Below are positions 33,842-46,113 of a DNA stretch of 64,000 bases, piece after piece (the first letter of the stretch is position 1; every line of letters begins with the position of its first letter). This stretch comes from Solanum dulcamara (taxonomy: Eukaryota > Streptophyta > Magnoliopsida > Solanales > Solanaceae). Location: assembly GCF_947179165.1 (NCBI RefSeq), contig NC_077239.1:22227134-22291133 (forward strand). The letters are read 5' to 3'. Both the position numbers and the translations under genes were made by a program. The notes beneath the pieces were generated by a model. The model made no database searches. It had not been told where the DNA came from and saw only the letters and a list, made by a program, of their open reading frames with translations.

Positions 33842-35950
33842 TGTCACGACCCGAGCCTAGGTCCGAGATGTGACATAGAGACCGGGATTACGAGGGATCC
33901 AAACCAAGACATTTTAGCATAAATTGCATACATAAGGTAAAGAAACTTAACAAGATAAGAAGAAGTAAGATCTCAAAAGTGAAGTCTAAGAGATAGAAAT
34001 ACTCAATAAGTGCCCAAAATGGACTACATCAAAGTAACATCTAAACAAGTCTCTAAATCTAGGCTTGATGGGGACTTAGGATAAGATTGTAGCTCACCTG
34101 AACCATAAGAAGAAAGTGAAGTAGCAATGTGAAAGTAAAGTCATGTCCTTGATGAAATGAGGACTCACTAACTCTTTGATAACAAAAGTTACTCCGGCCA
34201 CGAATAGGATGATCATCGTCTGTTACAACATTATGAGAAAATGTAGGCAAAATATGCATTAGTACATAGAAGGTACTAAGTATGTGAGACATGCATGAAC
34301 ACGTAAAGGATCATAAGAAATATGAAAAAAGATGAATAACCAACTTAATGAACATCAACAAAGCTTAAAAGCATTTAAAAACATATGCAAACTCATGGTC
34401 AATGCATCATAAAAATTCATCGTAAATCTCATATCTTAACATTCAGCTTGTGAGGGATAATATCTTTAACTGACATCTTATGACCATGCGTTCTATACCA
34501 TGGAATCTTATGTAACTACCACATCGAGAAGAGAGGGGCTACTTTCCAAGGTAGACTCCGTTAGAAACAACTTTAACTTTGTGAGCTATATGTGGATCCA
34601 CTAGCTAGACCATAAAGGAAACCAAGGTAGGCAAAGTATTTTGGGACTTTTGGTTGCTACTAGGATTCCCTTCGGTAACTAATGTCTTACCGGATAGAAC
34701 CACACTTAGAAATCCTCTCGGTGCTTAGTCAATATCGCAACAGAATTTATTAAAACATGATGATAAAAATTATAGGGAAAGATACTAAGTACCTATCAAT
34801 CCATATTTATAAAACATAATGAGAGTATCTCATTAAATTTAGTGATTCATTGGAATCCATAACTTTATTGAGAATTGTCTTTATCACCATCTTTAAAAAT
34901 AATTGTTTGCGATCTGTACTTATCACACCATAAAAACTATTGAGATTTGTACTTATCACACCATAAAACCTATCTTGGATCTTAATTTTTCATCATCATA
35001 ACTTTCCTCATTAAATCATAATCTCAACTTCAATCATGAAAACTTTCTTTTAAACATTATTGAACTCATAATCAATTCATAAAAATAATCTTTAACTTCA
35101 TAATCATAATAGGAAATAGATTTATGCATGGGAATACATAATTCATCTTAAAATAATTAAATTCATGTAGTAACATGCTTAAAATAATCATTGATAACAA
35201 TTTAAAAGGAAATTGAAATAGCCCAATGCAATTCATCAAACTAGGGTTCATAAACAATTTGAAATTTAAAAAATCACTTTGAGAAAACCTTGAAACTCTG
35301 TGGGTGAAATGAACCCATGAATCAATACCAATATACCTTACTATAAATTCACCCAGAATTGGAGGAGAAACCTTGAAACAAATCTTAAACCATAATTTAA
35401 AACTTCAAGAGGAACTTTACAAAGTTGAGTTCTTGCCTTAGAGAAATTTGATGAGTGATTTCGAATAGAGGGAAAATTGAAGGGTTAGGTATATATATAC
35501 TTTAAAATTAGCCATAATAATGTCTAGGTACATTAAACTAAACCTGGGGAAATAACATGAATAGCCTTCATTAAATTTTGAAATTCAAACCTATGAAAGA
35601 CCTTCTACGACCAGTAGAAGTACTCATGAGTCGTCAAGACTAGTCTTGCATGCTTTGGAAAAGACTTAAAAATCAGCTGTCTGATATTTACCTACAAATC
35701 TTGTATATGACTCTTTCTCGAGTCTATGAATCATAATATTAATTCATCTTGCATATTTTGGAAGCTCTCAAATTATGGGTCTCTGATGTTTTTAGACGAG
35801 TTGTCCTTAGGATGTCAACATGACAATGAATCATCATGTTGAGTTGTAGTAATACTCTTAAACTTGTTCCTGAGTAGGCTCTGAGGCTCACTCTATGAAT
35901 CACTCTTACAAGTTGTAGAAGTGACTCATAAATAAGAAGTCAATCCAAAA
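33842..35950 (-). repeat. M3 5' LTR, last U3 bases missing
   Basis: Starts TGTCACGACCCGAGCC and follows the S2/M1 LTR family to about 35950, where homology to S2 at about 8125 stops after GTCAATCCA. About 70-100 bases of U3 are missing. U3 (35590-35945) has the ACTCAT/GAGTCGT units of this family. A 33-bp direct repeat (GTACTTATCACACCATAAAA) occurs at 34916 and 34949. Confidence 0.8.
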
Positions 35951-36837
35951 TTTGAGAATGCATTAGATCAATTCAATTATGATTTATTTCAATTTTTATG
36001 ATTCAATTATGCATGTTTTAGGTTAGATTGCATTTTTCAATTGAATTTTTATGGATCCGTGCATTATGCTATTTTCAAGAATGAAATTATGAAAGTTGAG
36101 CATGGGTTTTAAGAATGATTTACAACTTATTATCAAGGATTTATGAAATTAATGAATGATATTTCAAGCAAGTATTTATGATTTTCAAAGGAATTCTCAT
36201 TCACTCATGATAAAGGAGAAAGGTTTTCTCACCTACTCATGGATTCATAAAGTTGAAAGATTTTCTCATTCTTCTATTTATCATCATGTTAATCTCATAT
36301 GACTATTTTAAGATGTGGATTAATATTTATTATTTCATTTCCTAATGATGTTAATGACTATAATTTATGACTTTTGTTGGGGTATTGACTAAGCAACGAG
36401 AGGGTTTTGATGTAGGGTTTAGTCCAAAAGCTCACAAAGCGACCCAAGAGAACTCTAGTAGCATCCTCTAGTCTCAAACTACATTGCCCTATAGGTTTTC
36501 CTATATGCCCTAGCTAGTGGATCCACAAATATTTTAAGTTTGTGATGTTCTTATGAGTTTACCTTTGCAAGTAGACTCTCTTTTTTGGCATGGGAGTAAC
36601 ACCATATTTCATATTATTGCTTTCGTGCTCTTTTGTCTCAGTTAAATTTATATCCTACAAAATGAACGATGTTTCCTTCTTATGAGCCCTTATGATGATT
36701 TCAAATGATGCATTCACCACATGTTTTGACTTGGATTTCTACTCTCACGTTTTTAAATGATTTTGGTCTTGCATCCCACATTTCATGATCATCATGTTAC
36801 CAAGTCTAAACTATGCATAGTACTCCCATACTTAGTG
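35951..36837 (+). repeat. Middle part of a plus-strand LTR
   Basis: Plus-strand LTR text without either terminus. It includes ATTGACTAAGCAACGAG (about 36391) and TAGTGGATCCAC (about 36513), matching the R region of LTRs at 51700 and 52660. It ends in CATACTTAG at 36837, where the P2 LTR starts, so P2 inserted into the conserved CATACTTAG box; CTTAG would be the left target duplication. The opposite side of this LTR was not found. Confidence 0.65.
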
Positions 36838-39255
36838 TAAGACCCAAAAACTTGGAATGTCCTAAACCAAGGATCAAAGGTGGAAATCTCTGAAAGTTAC
36901 AGAAATCAGCACTAGGGATTGACCAAGGAAGACATTATGGGGCCGTGGTGCGCAACTATAGTAGAGATTCAGAGGTTTAGAGTTACAGAAAGAAGACCAC
37001 GACAAAGGACCATGGACCAAGGTGAGCACCATAAGCCGTGAAGACCTCCGTGGTGACCCCTCCCCAAATCTCTCAAGAAACATCCCAAGGCAAGGGCCAC
37101 AGATGACCACCACGGATCGTGGAGCTTTTCATGGACCATGAAGATGGTCCATCCAGGGGTCCATTTATTTTATATTATGGGCTTTAAGGTTAATTCATTA
37201 GTATGGGAATAGATATTTAGCTGTTTTAAGGTAACAAGAATCCTTAAGCACAAAGTTAAGTTGAAAGCTTCTTTACGGATTGAGTTTCGATGTAAGATTC
37301 TACATAGGTCATCTTTAAATAATCATATCTCCTTTAATATATAGACTAAGATGTACATCACCTACGAAATCGAAGATGTCTGAATCCTCATTTCAATGCC
37401 ACCAAGTTTGCCTTATTAGGAGTTTGAAGTAAAATGTTATGGCCATTTTAGTAAAGCTGCTTAGACAGGAGAGGACCATGACCCGTGGTGGCATTCCGTG
37501 AAACTCAAATGGTCCATAGTGCTTTTTGTGATAGCCACTTTTTCAACCAGTTTAAGACCTGGGATTACGGGTGAGAACCACGACCCATAGTGGTCTTCCA
37601 TAAACCTCAGTACGTCCGAAGAGGTCATCCGTGAAGAAGGTTAAGAGACTTCTTCGTACGTAGACTTAAGGTTCTCATATTATTCCTTCCCAAACTCTCT
37701 CAATAACCTCAAGGCAAGGCAAGGGTTTCCAAATTCAAGGCATTCAAGTCTCCTTTTTTTCTCAAGTGTTCTTAGGGATTTTCTTTCCCTCGAGGTATGT
37801 GGGTTTTCATCCATGGTTCCTTACACCTATGGAGACCAAATGTTTTCTCAACCTAAAATTTCAATTCAACATGATGATATCTTATGGGCTTTTACATATT
37901 GACTTTAAATGCAGATAGTATGATCTATTTGAAATTTCTTTACATATTTGATGGATATTGAGTCTTGATTTCATAAAGTTATGATGTTTTTAAAGTGCCT
38001 ATATGCATGCTAGAAAAACGTTTTAATACATATATGGTGGGTTTCTTTAAGAATGAGTATTTTATTCATTTCCATTACTCTCATGCATGCAAGAATTCTT
38101 TAAAGGCATTAAAAGGTTTTTACGAAATGAACCCACCTAGTTTTTTATGGTAAAGCAAAGTTGAAATGAAGTCTGACTCCAAATGAATGCTATAAAGTAA
38201 ATGCTTATGGAAGGGATCCTTTATGAAATGGTTAATTGATTAAGGGCTTCTTATCCAAACTAAGGTTTCAATGTGAAAGGACAATTCTTTCATTTAATCA
38301 AATGAAAGATTTTAATGAGCTATTCCACCGATTGATGTTTTAATGTTAAAGTTATATAATGTTTATGTTAAATGTTATTCCGTGGGGCTGGAGCTAGAAT
38401 CGAATGTAGCATGTTGATGGGAGCACGACCGAAGGGGTCCTTAAGTAAAGTTTCATGTTGTATTAACTTTATGCCATCATAAAGGGCCCTTGTCGGCTAT
38501 TTTAGCCTAGTGGATCCAAGATTAGCTATTAAAGTTAATGTTAAAGAATGCTTAAAGATGATTAGGGTTCTACCTGGCAAGTAGTCTCCCCATGCCAACG
38601 TAGAGGGATATATTGGATTTCATATAATGTCTCACATGTACTTAAATCTAGATTATGGTCGCTTCTCCACAAAATGAATATTTTAAGGATTCACGTGATG
38701 ATTTCTCATGCATGCATTCACTTATGAATATGGCCTATACATGTCTCTCTCCTATGTTCTTAATTTTATAACCTACTCACATACTTAGTATATTCAAAGT
38801 AGTAATGCATACTTTTTCCTACATGATGTCACCATGTAGGGACCGACATTGCTCCACAGTCTCTGCCCTGTGGCTAAGTTGATTATTGAAGGCTACCACT
38901 TTGGTTAGTTCCCATATTCCGGGAATGATACTCATATCCTATCTAGCTTATTTATCTTTATACATTTAAATTAAATTTGGTATTTTTGACTTAATCTTGA
39001 GGGTGAGCTAGAGACATGTTTTAGCCCCCTCCAAGTCTTAATGTAGAAGGTATTGGTTGACATAGTAAAGGATATTATGTTTTCTTTGACTCTTATTAAT
39101 GTGAAGCCCCTTAGTCCCTATATCTCTTATGTTTCCACTTGATTTGTATATCATTACCAGTGAAATGCTTAATGAATTCTAAGAGTATTGGGTGAGGAAT
39201 CACCGGGTGTCTCATTCACCATGTAATGTCTAGGCCCTAGGCTTAGGTCATGACA
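36838..39255 (+). repeat. P2 5' LTR (2.42 kb)
   Basis: Begins TGTAAGACCC and ends GGTCATGACA, with a decayed PBS following. U3 (36900-37650) carries many CCACGG/CCGTGG/CCATGG units, like the M2 and S4 LTRs. The shared box CACATACTTAGTATATTC lies at about 38769. Open frames inside (for example 36874-37113 minus) are not supported as genes. Confidence 0.85.
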
Positions 39256-39258
39256 AAC

Positions 39259-39270
39259 TTTATATCAGAT
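39259..39270 (+). other. P2 primer binding site (decayed)
   Basis: TTTATATCAGAT resembles the tRNA-Met PBS TGGTATCAGAGC with several changes, four bases past the LTR end. The same decayed TTTATATCAGA form is seen in M2. Confidence 0.65.
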
Positions 39271-39483
39271 CACTAGGTTTTGAAATAGTACTTGGAGTCT
39301 AACATAGCACATCAAATAGGGTCTTTTTCATGGTTTTGAAGTGCACCACAAATATGAATATGAGACTATGGACATTTAGGAAGGTCTTCACTTCTTTCAA
39401 TTCACGTCGTGCCCTAGAGTGTCGTGAGTTTTCCTCTAACTAACAACCCATTTTATGTTCTTTATATAAGACCTTGTGTAAGA

Positions 39484-40560
39484 GTACCTCTAAGAGAACG
39501 GGCTAACGATAAGGACCAAGCTCCTCTGGTTTCAGATATCCCATATCATCAATAAGGGTAATTCATGTCGGTTTTTGCAACATCGTGACATTATTGGCTA
39601 AAGCTGTAGCCCACAAAGGGCATCAAGGTGTGCCTCCTTCTTAAGTGCAAACTCTGACCTCTTATATTCTAGATTTTCAAAGGATTAATCTGCCCAAGTT
39701 TGATGGTTTTAAGTAGATGAGGACTCTATAAAGTTTATCGATAATGTGTACTAGATTGTGGCTATCATGGCTCGAGTTTGGTATGAGAAATAGATTGTTG
39801 AGAGGAATGAAGAAAGGGGGCTAATAGAATGGGAAGAGTTCAAAAGTGTCTTCCTAGAATGTTTATTCACGTTGGAGCTTAGGTAGGACAAAATCCATGA
39901 GTTCATCAATCTCCGTCAAGGGAGTATGATTGTGAGGAAGTATACCCTCAAGTTCACATAATTTTTCAAGTATGCTCCCTTTATGGTCTTTGAACTTCGT
40001 GCAAGGATAAGTAAGTTTATTTCTGGCGTTTCAAGATTGGTTTCCAAGGAATGCAAAATGGCCATATTGTTCAAGTAGATCGATATTTACTAGTTAATGA
40101 CGTATGCCAAATAAATCGAAGATGAGAAGTTGAGAGAGAGGTCTAAAGTATTCAAAAAAGCTAGAGTAGATGGTGGATTGTCCAACCCCCAAAGGTCCAG
40201 TTATTATAGTATTGGCAAGGTTCAAGGTGGGCAATGATTTACGGGATAAGGTTATACTAAAACTCCTCCTCCTAAGTTCAACAAGGATAATAAACCTAAT
40301 CAAATGGTCCCAAGAGGTAATGTTGGCACCCAACTTTTTCCCCCATGTAAGAAGTGTGGGAAGACCTACAAGGAGGAGTGCTAAGTCGGCTCAAATACGT
40401 GCTTTAAATGCGGATAATGGGTCACCATCCTAAGTATTGTAGAGGTGGTGGTGCTAATAAGCCTCAAGGACAAGTTCCGCATAGATAACAAGCTCAAGGA
40501 GGTGGCCAACGCACTAACCGTTTCTATGCCTTGCACGAGAGGTACGAGGTTGAGGAAGCA
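39484..40560 (+). pseudogene. gag: P2 gag remnant
   Basis: The N-terminus is PLRERAN, a decayed PPRRAN, at 39487; the preceding codon reads GTA rather than ATG. Capsid text: RINLPKFDGF (about 39680), EWEEFKSVFLECLFTLELR (about 39830), HEFINLRQGSM (about 39897) and YTLKFT (about 39941). The zinc-knuckle zone runs from KKCGKTYKEEC (about 40350) to CFKCG (about 40402), with GHHPKYCRGG in another frame (about 40420), so a frameshift splits it. Several stops. Followed at once by protease. Confidence 0.82.
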
Positions 40561-41100
40561 CCAGATGTTGTTATTGGTATGTTAAGGATCTTTAATTTTG
40601 ATGTATATGTATTATTGAACTCGGGTAGAAAGTTGTGATTTGTTACTCCATTTTTTATTGATAGGTTTGAATTATTTCCAGAAATATTAGTAGAGCCTTA
40701 TTTGATGTCTACCCCTGTGCGTGAGTCGGTTGTGGATAGAAAAGTCTATAAGGGTTGTCCTATGTCCATCTTGCATAAAGTCATTACTTGTGATCTTATA
40801 GAGCTTGACATGATATATTTCGATGTCAACCTTGGGATGGATTGGTTACATGCATCTTATGCTTCTATAGATTATAGGATTCGTCGAGTCAAGTTTCATT
40901 CCCAAATGAGTCTGTTCTTGAATGGGAAGGTCGTGATTCGATGGTGAAAGGTAGATTCATTTCTTGTCTCAAGGCTAGAAAATTTAGAGCTAAGGGTTAT
41001 GTTTACCACATAGTGAGAGTTAGGGATTTCGACTCCGAAAGTCCTTCTCTTGAGTCGGTCCCCGTAGTTAGTGATTTTCCGATGTCTTTCCCGATGACTA
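40561..41100 (+). pseudogene. P2 aspartic protease, active site lost
   Basis: The active-site loop near 40618 reads LLNSGRK: the catalytic Asp is Asn and the GA(T/I) that follows is gone. The rest is well kept: FVTPFFIDRFE (about 40639), the open piece 40702-40947 with DRKVYKGCPMSILHKVI and GMDWLHASYASIDYRIRRVKF. The piece 40941-41204 continues with VKGRFISCL and HIVRVRDFDSESPSLESVPVV, leading into RT. The substituted active site means it could not cleave even if translated. Confidence 0.83.
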
Positions 41101-41964
41101 TCCTGGTGTCCCTCCTAAAAGAGAAGTTGATTTTGGTATTGATATCCTCCTCGATACCTAACCTATCTGAATTCCTCCTTGCGGAATGGCCCCAATGGAA
41201 TTGAAGGATTAGAAGGAATAATTCAAAGATTTGTTAGAAAAGGGGTTCATAAGGCATTGTATTTCGCCGTGGGGTGCCCCAATTATATTTGTAAGAAAAA
41301 GGAGGCAATTTAATAAGTTGACTATTAAGAATAAGTATCCAGTTCTTAGGACAGATGACTTGTTTTATCAACTACAAAGGGCGAGTCACTTCTCCAAGAT
41401 CGACCTTCAGTCCGGCTATCACCAACTAAGGGTGAAGGAGTGTGACATTCCCAAGAAGGCATTCCAGATAAGGTATGGTCACTTTGAGTTTATGGTAATG
41501 AGTTTTGGGTTGACGAATGCCCTAGCGGTGTTCATGGACCTATTGAAAAGGGCGTTCAAACTCTACCTTGATACCTTTATTGTGGTATTCATTGATGATG
41601 TTTTAATCTACTCTCAGAGTGAGCATGAACATAAGGATTATTTGAAGGTTGTGCTCCAAACGTTGAGGGATAGGCAATTGTTTGCAAAATTTAACAAGTG
41701 TTAGCTTTGGTTGAAGGTGTGGCCTTTCTCGATCACATAGTATCCAAACAGGGGATCATGGTGGATCCTAAGGAAACTGAGGCGTTCAAGAATTGCCCTA
41801 TACCATTGTCTCCTTCGTACATTCAAAGCTTCTTGGGTCTAGACGGTTACTCTAGAAGATCCATCGAAGGGTTATCTTCTATATCATCTCCTATGACAAA
41901 GTTTACTCAAAAGAAGGCAAAATTCATATGGATGGATGAGTGTGAAAGGAGTTTCCATACTTTG
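41101..41964 (+). pseudogene. pol: P2 reverse transcriptase
   Basis: The best-preserved RT in the window. The open piece 41231-41704 carries [58 protein letters not shown] (catalytic Asp), [20 protein letters not shown] and the catalytic loop [17 protein letters not shown] few codons are missing at about 41310 (the DGS/R region before LNK). After a frame change at 41700 the connection region continues: VAFLDHIVSKQGI, VDPKETEAFKNCP, FLGLDGYSRR. Fingers, palm and both catalytic Asp motifs are visible, but the frame breaks at 41204-41231 and 41704 prevent a single polyprotein. Confidence 0.88.
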
Positions 41965-42660
41965 AAAGATCGAATTACCTCCGCTCCTATTTTTACTCAA
42001 CCAAAAATATTAGAAGGTTTTGTAGTTTATTATGATGCTCCAAAGATTGGTTTGGGTTGTGTCTTAATGCAAAATGGCATGGTCATAGCCTATGTTTCTA
42101 GGCAATTGAAAGCGCATGAACGTAACTACCCTACCCATGATCTTGAGTTGGCAGCCATGGTTTTTTCTTTAAAAATTCGGTGGCACTACCTATATGGGGT
42201 ACATGTAGATTTGTATACCAATCATAAAAGACTTCAATATGTTTTCACCCAAAAGGACCTCAATCTAAGACAAAAAGGGTGGTTGGAGCTCCTCAAGGAC
42301 TATGACATGAGTGTGCATTATCATCCGAGTAAAGACAATGTGGTTGCCGATGCATGTAGTAGAGTGTCTATGGGGAGTGTGGCCCATGTTGTTGAAGGAA
42401 AAAGGAAGTTGGTGAAAGATATTCACCAATTGGCTAGATTAGGGGTAAAGTTGTGTGGTACCGATGACGGTGGCATGGTTGTCAAAAATGGGTCCGAATC
42501 CTCTTTGGTAGTGGATGTCAAGTCAAAACAAGACCTTGACCCGATACTTGTCGAGTTAAAGAAGTTGGTGAAGGAAAAAAAGGTAGAGGTCCTTTCAAAA
42601 AGGGAAGATGGGTGTTATATTACCAAGGTCGGTTATGTGTTCCGGATGTGGATGCCCTAA
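41965..42660 (+). pseudogene. pol: P2 RNase H and linker
   Basis: Part of the longest open frame in the window (41698-42660, 320 codons). RNase H, which removes template RNA, shows YYDAPKIGLGCVLMQNG (catalytic Asp), [16 protein letters not shown] (catalytic Glu) and [17 protein letters not shown], where the third catalytic Asp of TDHKSL is Asn. Then come [25 protein letters not shown] and the RNase H/integrase linker to 42660. The length is notable, but the Asp-to-Asn change and broken flanking frames argue against function. Confidence 0.87.
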
Positions 42661-43807
42661 AGAGTTTGATCTTGATGTAGACATATAAATCTGCATACTC
42701 TATTCACCCCGGTTTCATGAAAATGTATCGAGACTTGAAAGAGTTATATTGGTGGGGTGGTATGAAGAAGGACATAGCAATATTCGTGTCCGAATGTATG
42801 AATTGTCAACAAGTGAAGGCCGAACATTAAAGACCAGGTGGTCTAGCCCAAGATATTATAATCCCTACTTGGAAATGTGAAGATGTGACTATGGATGTTG
42901 TAGTAGGTTTGCCTCACAATCGAAAGAGACATGATTCTATTTGGGTGATTGTTGATAGAATAACTAAGTCAACTCACTTCCGACCGGTTAAGACTTCTTA
43001 TAGGGCGGAAGATTTTTGTAGAGTTGTATATTCTAGAGTTGGTGAGATTTCATGGTGTGCCATTGTCAATCAATTCGGATCATGGTATTCAATTCACATC
43101 TCACTTTTGGAGATCATTTCAAAAAGGACACGGTACTAAAGTAAAGTTAAGAACCGCATTCCATCCTCAAATTGATGGGCAAACTGAAAGGACAATTCAA
43201 AACCTAGAGGATATGGTAAGTACTTATGTGTTGTAGTTCAAAGGAAGTTGGGATTATTACCTACCACTTATTGAATTTGCTTACAATAATAGTTACCACT
43301 CGAGTATGGAAATGACGCCATTTGAGGCTTTTTACGGGAGGTGATGTAGATCCTCGATTGGTTGGTTTGAAGTAGGTGAGATGACCTTATTAGATCCTAA
43401 TTTGGTACTTGATTCTTTAGAGAAGGTGAAGACCATTAGAGAAATTTGAAGATGGCTCAAAGTCGTCAAAAGTCATATTCCAATACTAGATGAAAGGATC
43501 TTGAATTTAATGTAGATAATTGGCTGTATTTGAATGTTTTACCCATGAAGGGTGTGATTCGGTTTGGTAAGAAAGGGAAATGGAGCCCTAAGTATGTAGG
43601 GCCTTATAAATCTTAAAGTGGGTTCGCAAAATTGCGTATAAGTTGGAATTACCTTCGGAAATGACCATGATTCACCCGGTGTTCCATGTGTCAATGTTGA
43701 GAAAATATGTGGGAGACCCTAACTCCAATGCGCCTTTGGAGGTAGTGAATGTTGAGGAGAATTTGACCTTTGAAATTTTAGACCGTCAAGTCAAAAGGTT
43801 AAGGAAT
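42661..43807 (+). pseudogene. pol: P2 integrase, interrupted by LTR S3
   Basis: Zinc module: HPGFMKMYRDLKELYWW (about 42706) with CMNCQQ (about 42796). Core: MDVVVGLPHNRKRHDSIW (first Asp, about 42892), then a frameshift near 43020; INSDHGIQF (second Asp, about 43070) and GQTERTIQ (Glu, about 43178) lie in the piece 43024-43236. All three catalytic residues remain but not in one frame. [19 protein letters not shown] (about 43282) and KYVGPYK (about 43586, intact GPY) follow. The text stops at LRN (43800), where S3 has inserted, and resumes at 48166. Confidence 0.87.
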
Positions 43808-44372
43808 TGTACCACTCCTTAAAAACATTATATATGGTGTTTCAATTCTCGATGAAAATCATATTGCTTTTGTACATTGATCATAACGTTTAATAGGATG
43901 GTCCAAATTAGGTGATTCAAATTCTTGAATAACTCGAACATCATTAACTATAACTTTTGTGAGACCATATTTTATGTTTCAGATGTTAGGTAGGTCAAAT
44001 AATTTAATTATTGCCAGATATGGTATTGTGACAGAATGGAGTATTTGTAGAAGAAACATTATATATCATTTTAGGATACTAAAAATCGGATGATTCTTGA
44101 ATGACATAAAAGTAGACTTATAGAGGAAAAATTTATATAAGACACCAAATCCTAACGAAGAAGTTATCTTTTTTCAAACGCAGCTCCAAAAAAGGGTATT
44201 TCAATAAAAGAAGGTTCATCTCACCTACTATGGAAAGATCTAGATTTATTTGACAATACCATGACATCAATAGTCCTCTATTTTACATCACCCATGACAT
44301 CACAATCTTCCATTAAATTTTTAGATTTTTTTTATAATTATTTTAATTATTGTTAGGTCCCTCTTTCACACC

Positions 44373-44379
44373 TATAAAT
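44373..44379 (+). promoter_or_regulatory. Probable TATA box of LTR S3
   Basis: CCTATAAATACG about 565 bases into the LTR, followed within 40 bases by CT-rich sequence. This is a strong plant TATA match in the expected U3 position; activity is inferred. Confidence 0.6.
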
Positions 44380-44598
44380 ACGAACTTTATTTCATCATTT
44401 TATTCATCAAGCTTTCTCAAGTAACTATTCTCTCTATAGACTTTTTTACTCATTCTCAAAATATATTTTTAGTTATTAGTAGTGTAAAAATATTATTACG
44501 GTGAATCATAGTCTATAGGTAGTACACAAAATGCTGTGGTGAGGAGAAAATACTAGGATTTAAGAGTGATCATTAAGTCCTTCGATTTTGAGTAATGC

Positions 44599-46089
44599 TA
44601 GGGCTGGACATTCGGTATTCGGTTTGGTATTTTCAAAGTTTGGGCTCGATAATTCGGTAATCGTTAATTCAAAATATATACCAAATACCGAACTTTCAAA
44701 CTTTAGTTCGGTAATTCAGTAATCGGTAAATCAAAATTCGGTTTGGTACGGTATTCGGTAATCCCATATTGAAGTCGAAGTCCACACGGAATATGTTAGT
44801 ACATCATATTCACATTAGCAACAATAAAAGATGTGTTCATCTTCCATCTAAACATAAAAGAGATTACAAATGTTATAAGACATGAATTAACAATCATTCA
44901 AAATACACAAATAATATACAGAATCACAATGTCCAAATAACTGTGGCTATCTTCAAAGGACATAATCAAGGGTCAAAATCAAGAACAATTCCAACCATTT
45001 TCATTTTCACTTAGCTTCCACCCCCACCCCACCCAAACTAAACATAAAACAAAACAACCCAATTTTAAATCTAACCCCACTTGACCATATTTCCCCAATT
45101 AATCAATAAAAACTTCAACTTTCAGCCTTATACCCTTTGCATTCGTCCTTAGCCCCCCCCCCCCCACCCCAAAACCAAAAATCTCAACCAAACCTAAAAT
45201 CAGAACAAACCCATTTCAGATCTAACCCCATTACACCATATTTCTCCGAGTAAACAAAAAGAAAATCTCAATTTTCAGCCTTAAACAAACAATTAACAGT
45301 ATAACTCAAATATAAGCGGGAGAACAAACACAAAGTCAAAATTGGTTTAAGATCATACAGGGAAAAAACTGGAAGTGTTAATTGTAAGAAGAGAGATCTC
45401 ATCGACTTTAGGTCTGAACACAGCAAGTTGAGAATTTTGCGACGAAAGAGATAGCCTCTTATCACAAGGAGACAACTAAACTGAGTTGTTGACGAAGAAT
45501 GTTGTTCTTGAAGAAAATGTTATTCCAAAGTTGAATACATTCGATCTCTGTACTTTTACATCGGCACACGGTGAGAACACATGATTCGTGTCGCTGTAGA
45601 TTTCAGAACACACAAGTCAGAAATCGTGGTGTATAGATATATTTGATGGCGGTGTGAAGCGGTGAAGGCGTGAAGCTGAAGGCGGCGTGAAGACTGAAGC
45701 GGTGAACTGAACTCAGAACTGAAGATTGAAGTCGTGAAATATAGGGGTGAATATTGAAATGAAATTTGAATAGGTTAATTAGGTTTTTAGGGACTTAGGG
45801 TATGTTAGACAATTGGGCTGGACTTTAATAGTTAAATTATACGAATGGGCCTATAGCCTTTTATGTTTAAAAGGCATTTTTTAGGAGGCCCAATAGAAAT
45901 AATTTTGGTACTCGGTAAATACCGAATATCGAATGGAAAAATTATAAATACCGAAACCGAAACCGAAATACCAAAATGTTAAATTTTGATAACGAATATC
46001 GAACCGAAGTACCGAATACCGAATACCGAAATACTGAAATAGCCGGTTCGGTTCGGTAATTCGGTTTTCGGTATTTTATGCCCACCCTA
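44599..46089. mobile_element. Non-autonomous hAT-type DNA transposon (1491 bp)
   Basis: Terminal inverted repeats TAGGGCTGGACAT (left) and TAGGGTGGGCAT (right, inverted) with the 8-bp duplication AGTAATGC on both sides (44591-44598 and 46090-46097). TIRs starting YAGGG and an 8-bp duplication are diagnostic of the hAT superfamily. Both subterminal regions are filled with CGGTATTCGGT-type repeats in opposite orientation (44612-44765 and 45905-46075), typical of transposase binding zones in this group. No transposase frame is present, so it needs help in trans. Inside are a 151-bp imperfect tandem repeat (45012-45300) and a run of 13 C at 45153-45165. Confidence 0.92.
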
Positions 46090-46113
46090 AGTAATGCTTT
46101 GGATTCCAGTTAT

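Noticed and set aside
36874..37113. Minus-strand frame as a host gene exon
   Set aside because: It lies in U3 of the P2 LTR across the palindrome array and matches nothing recognisable.
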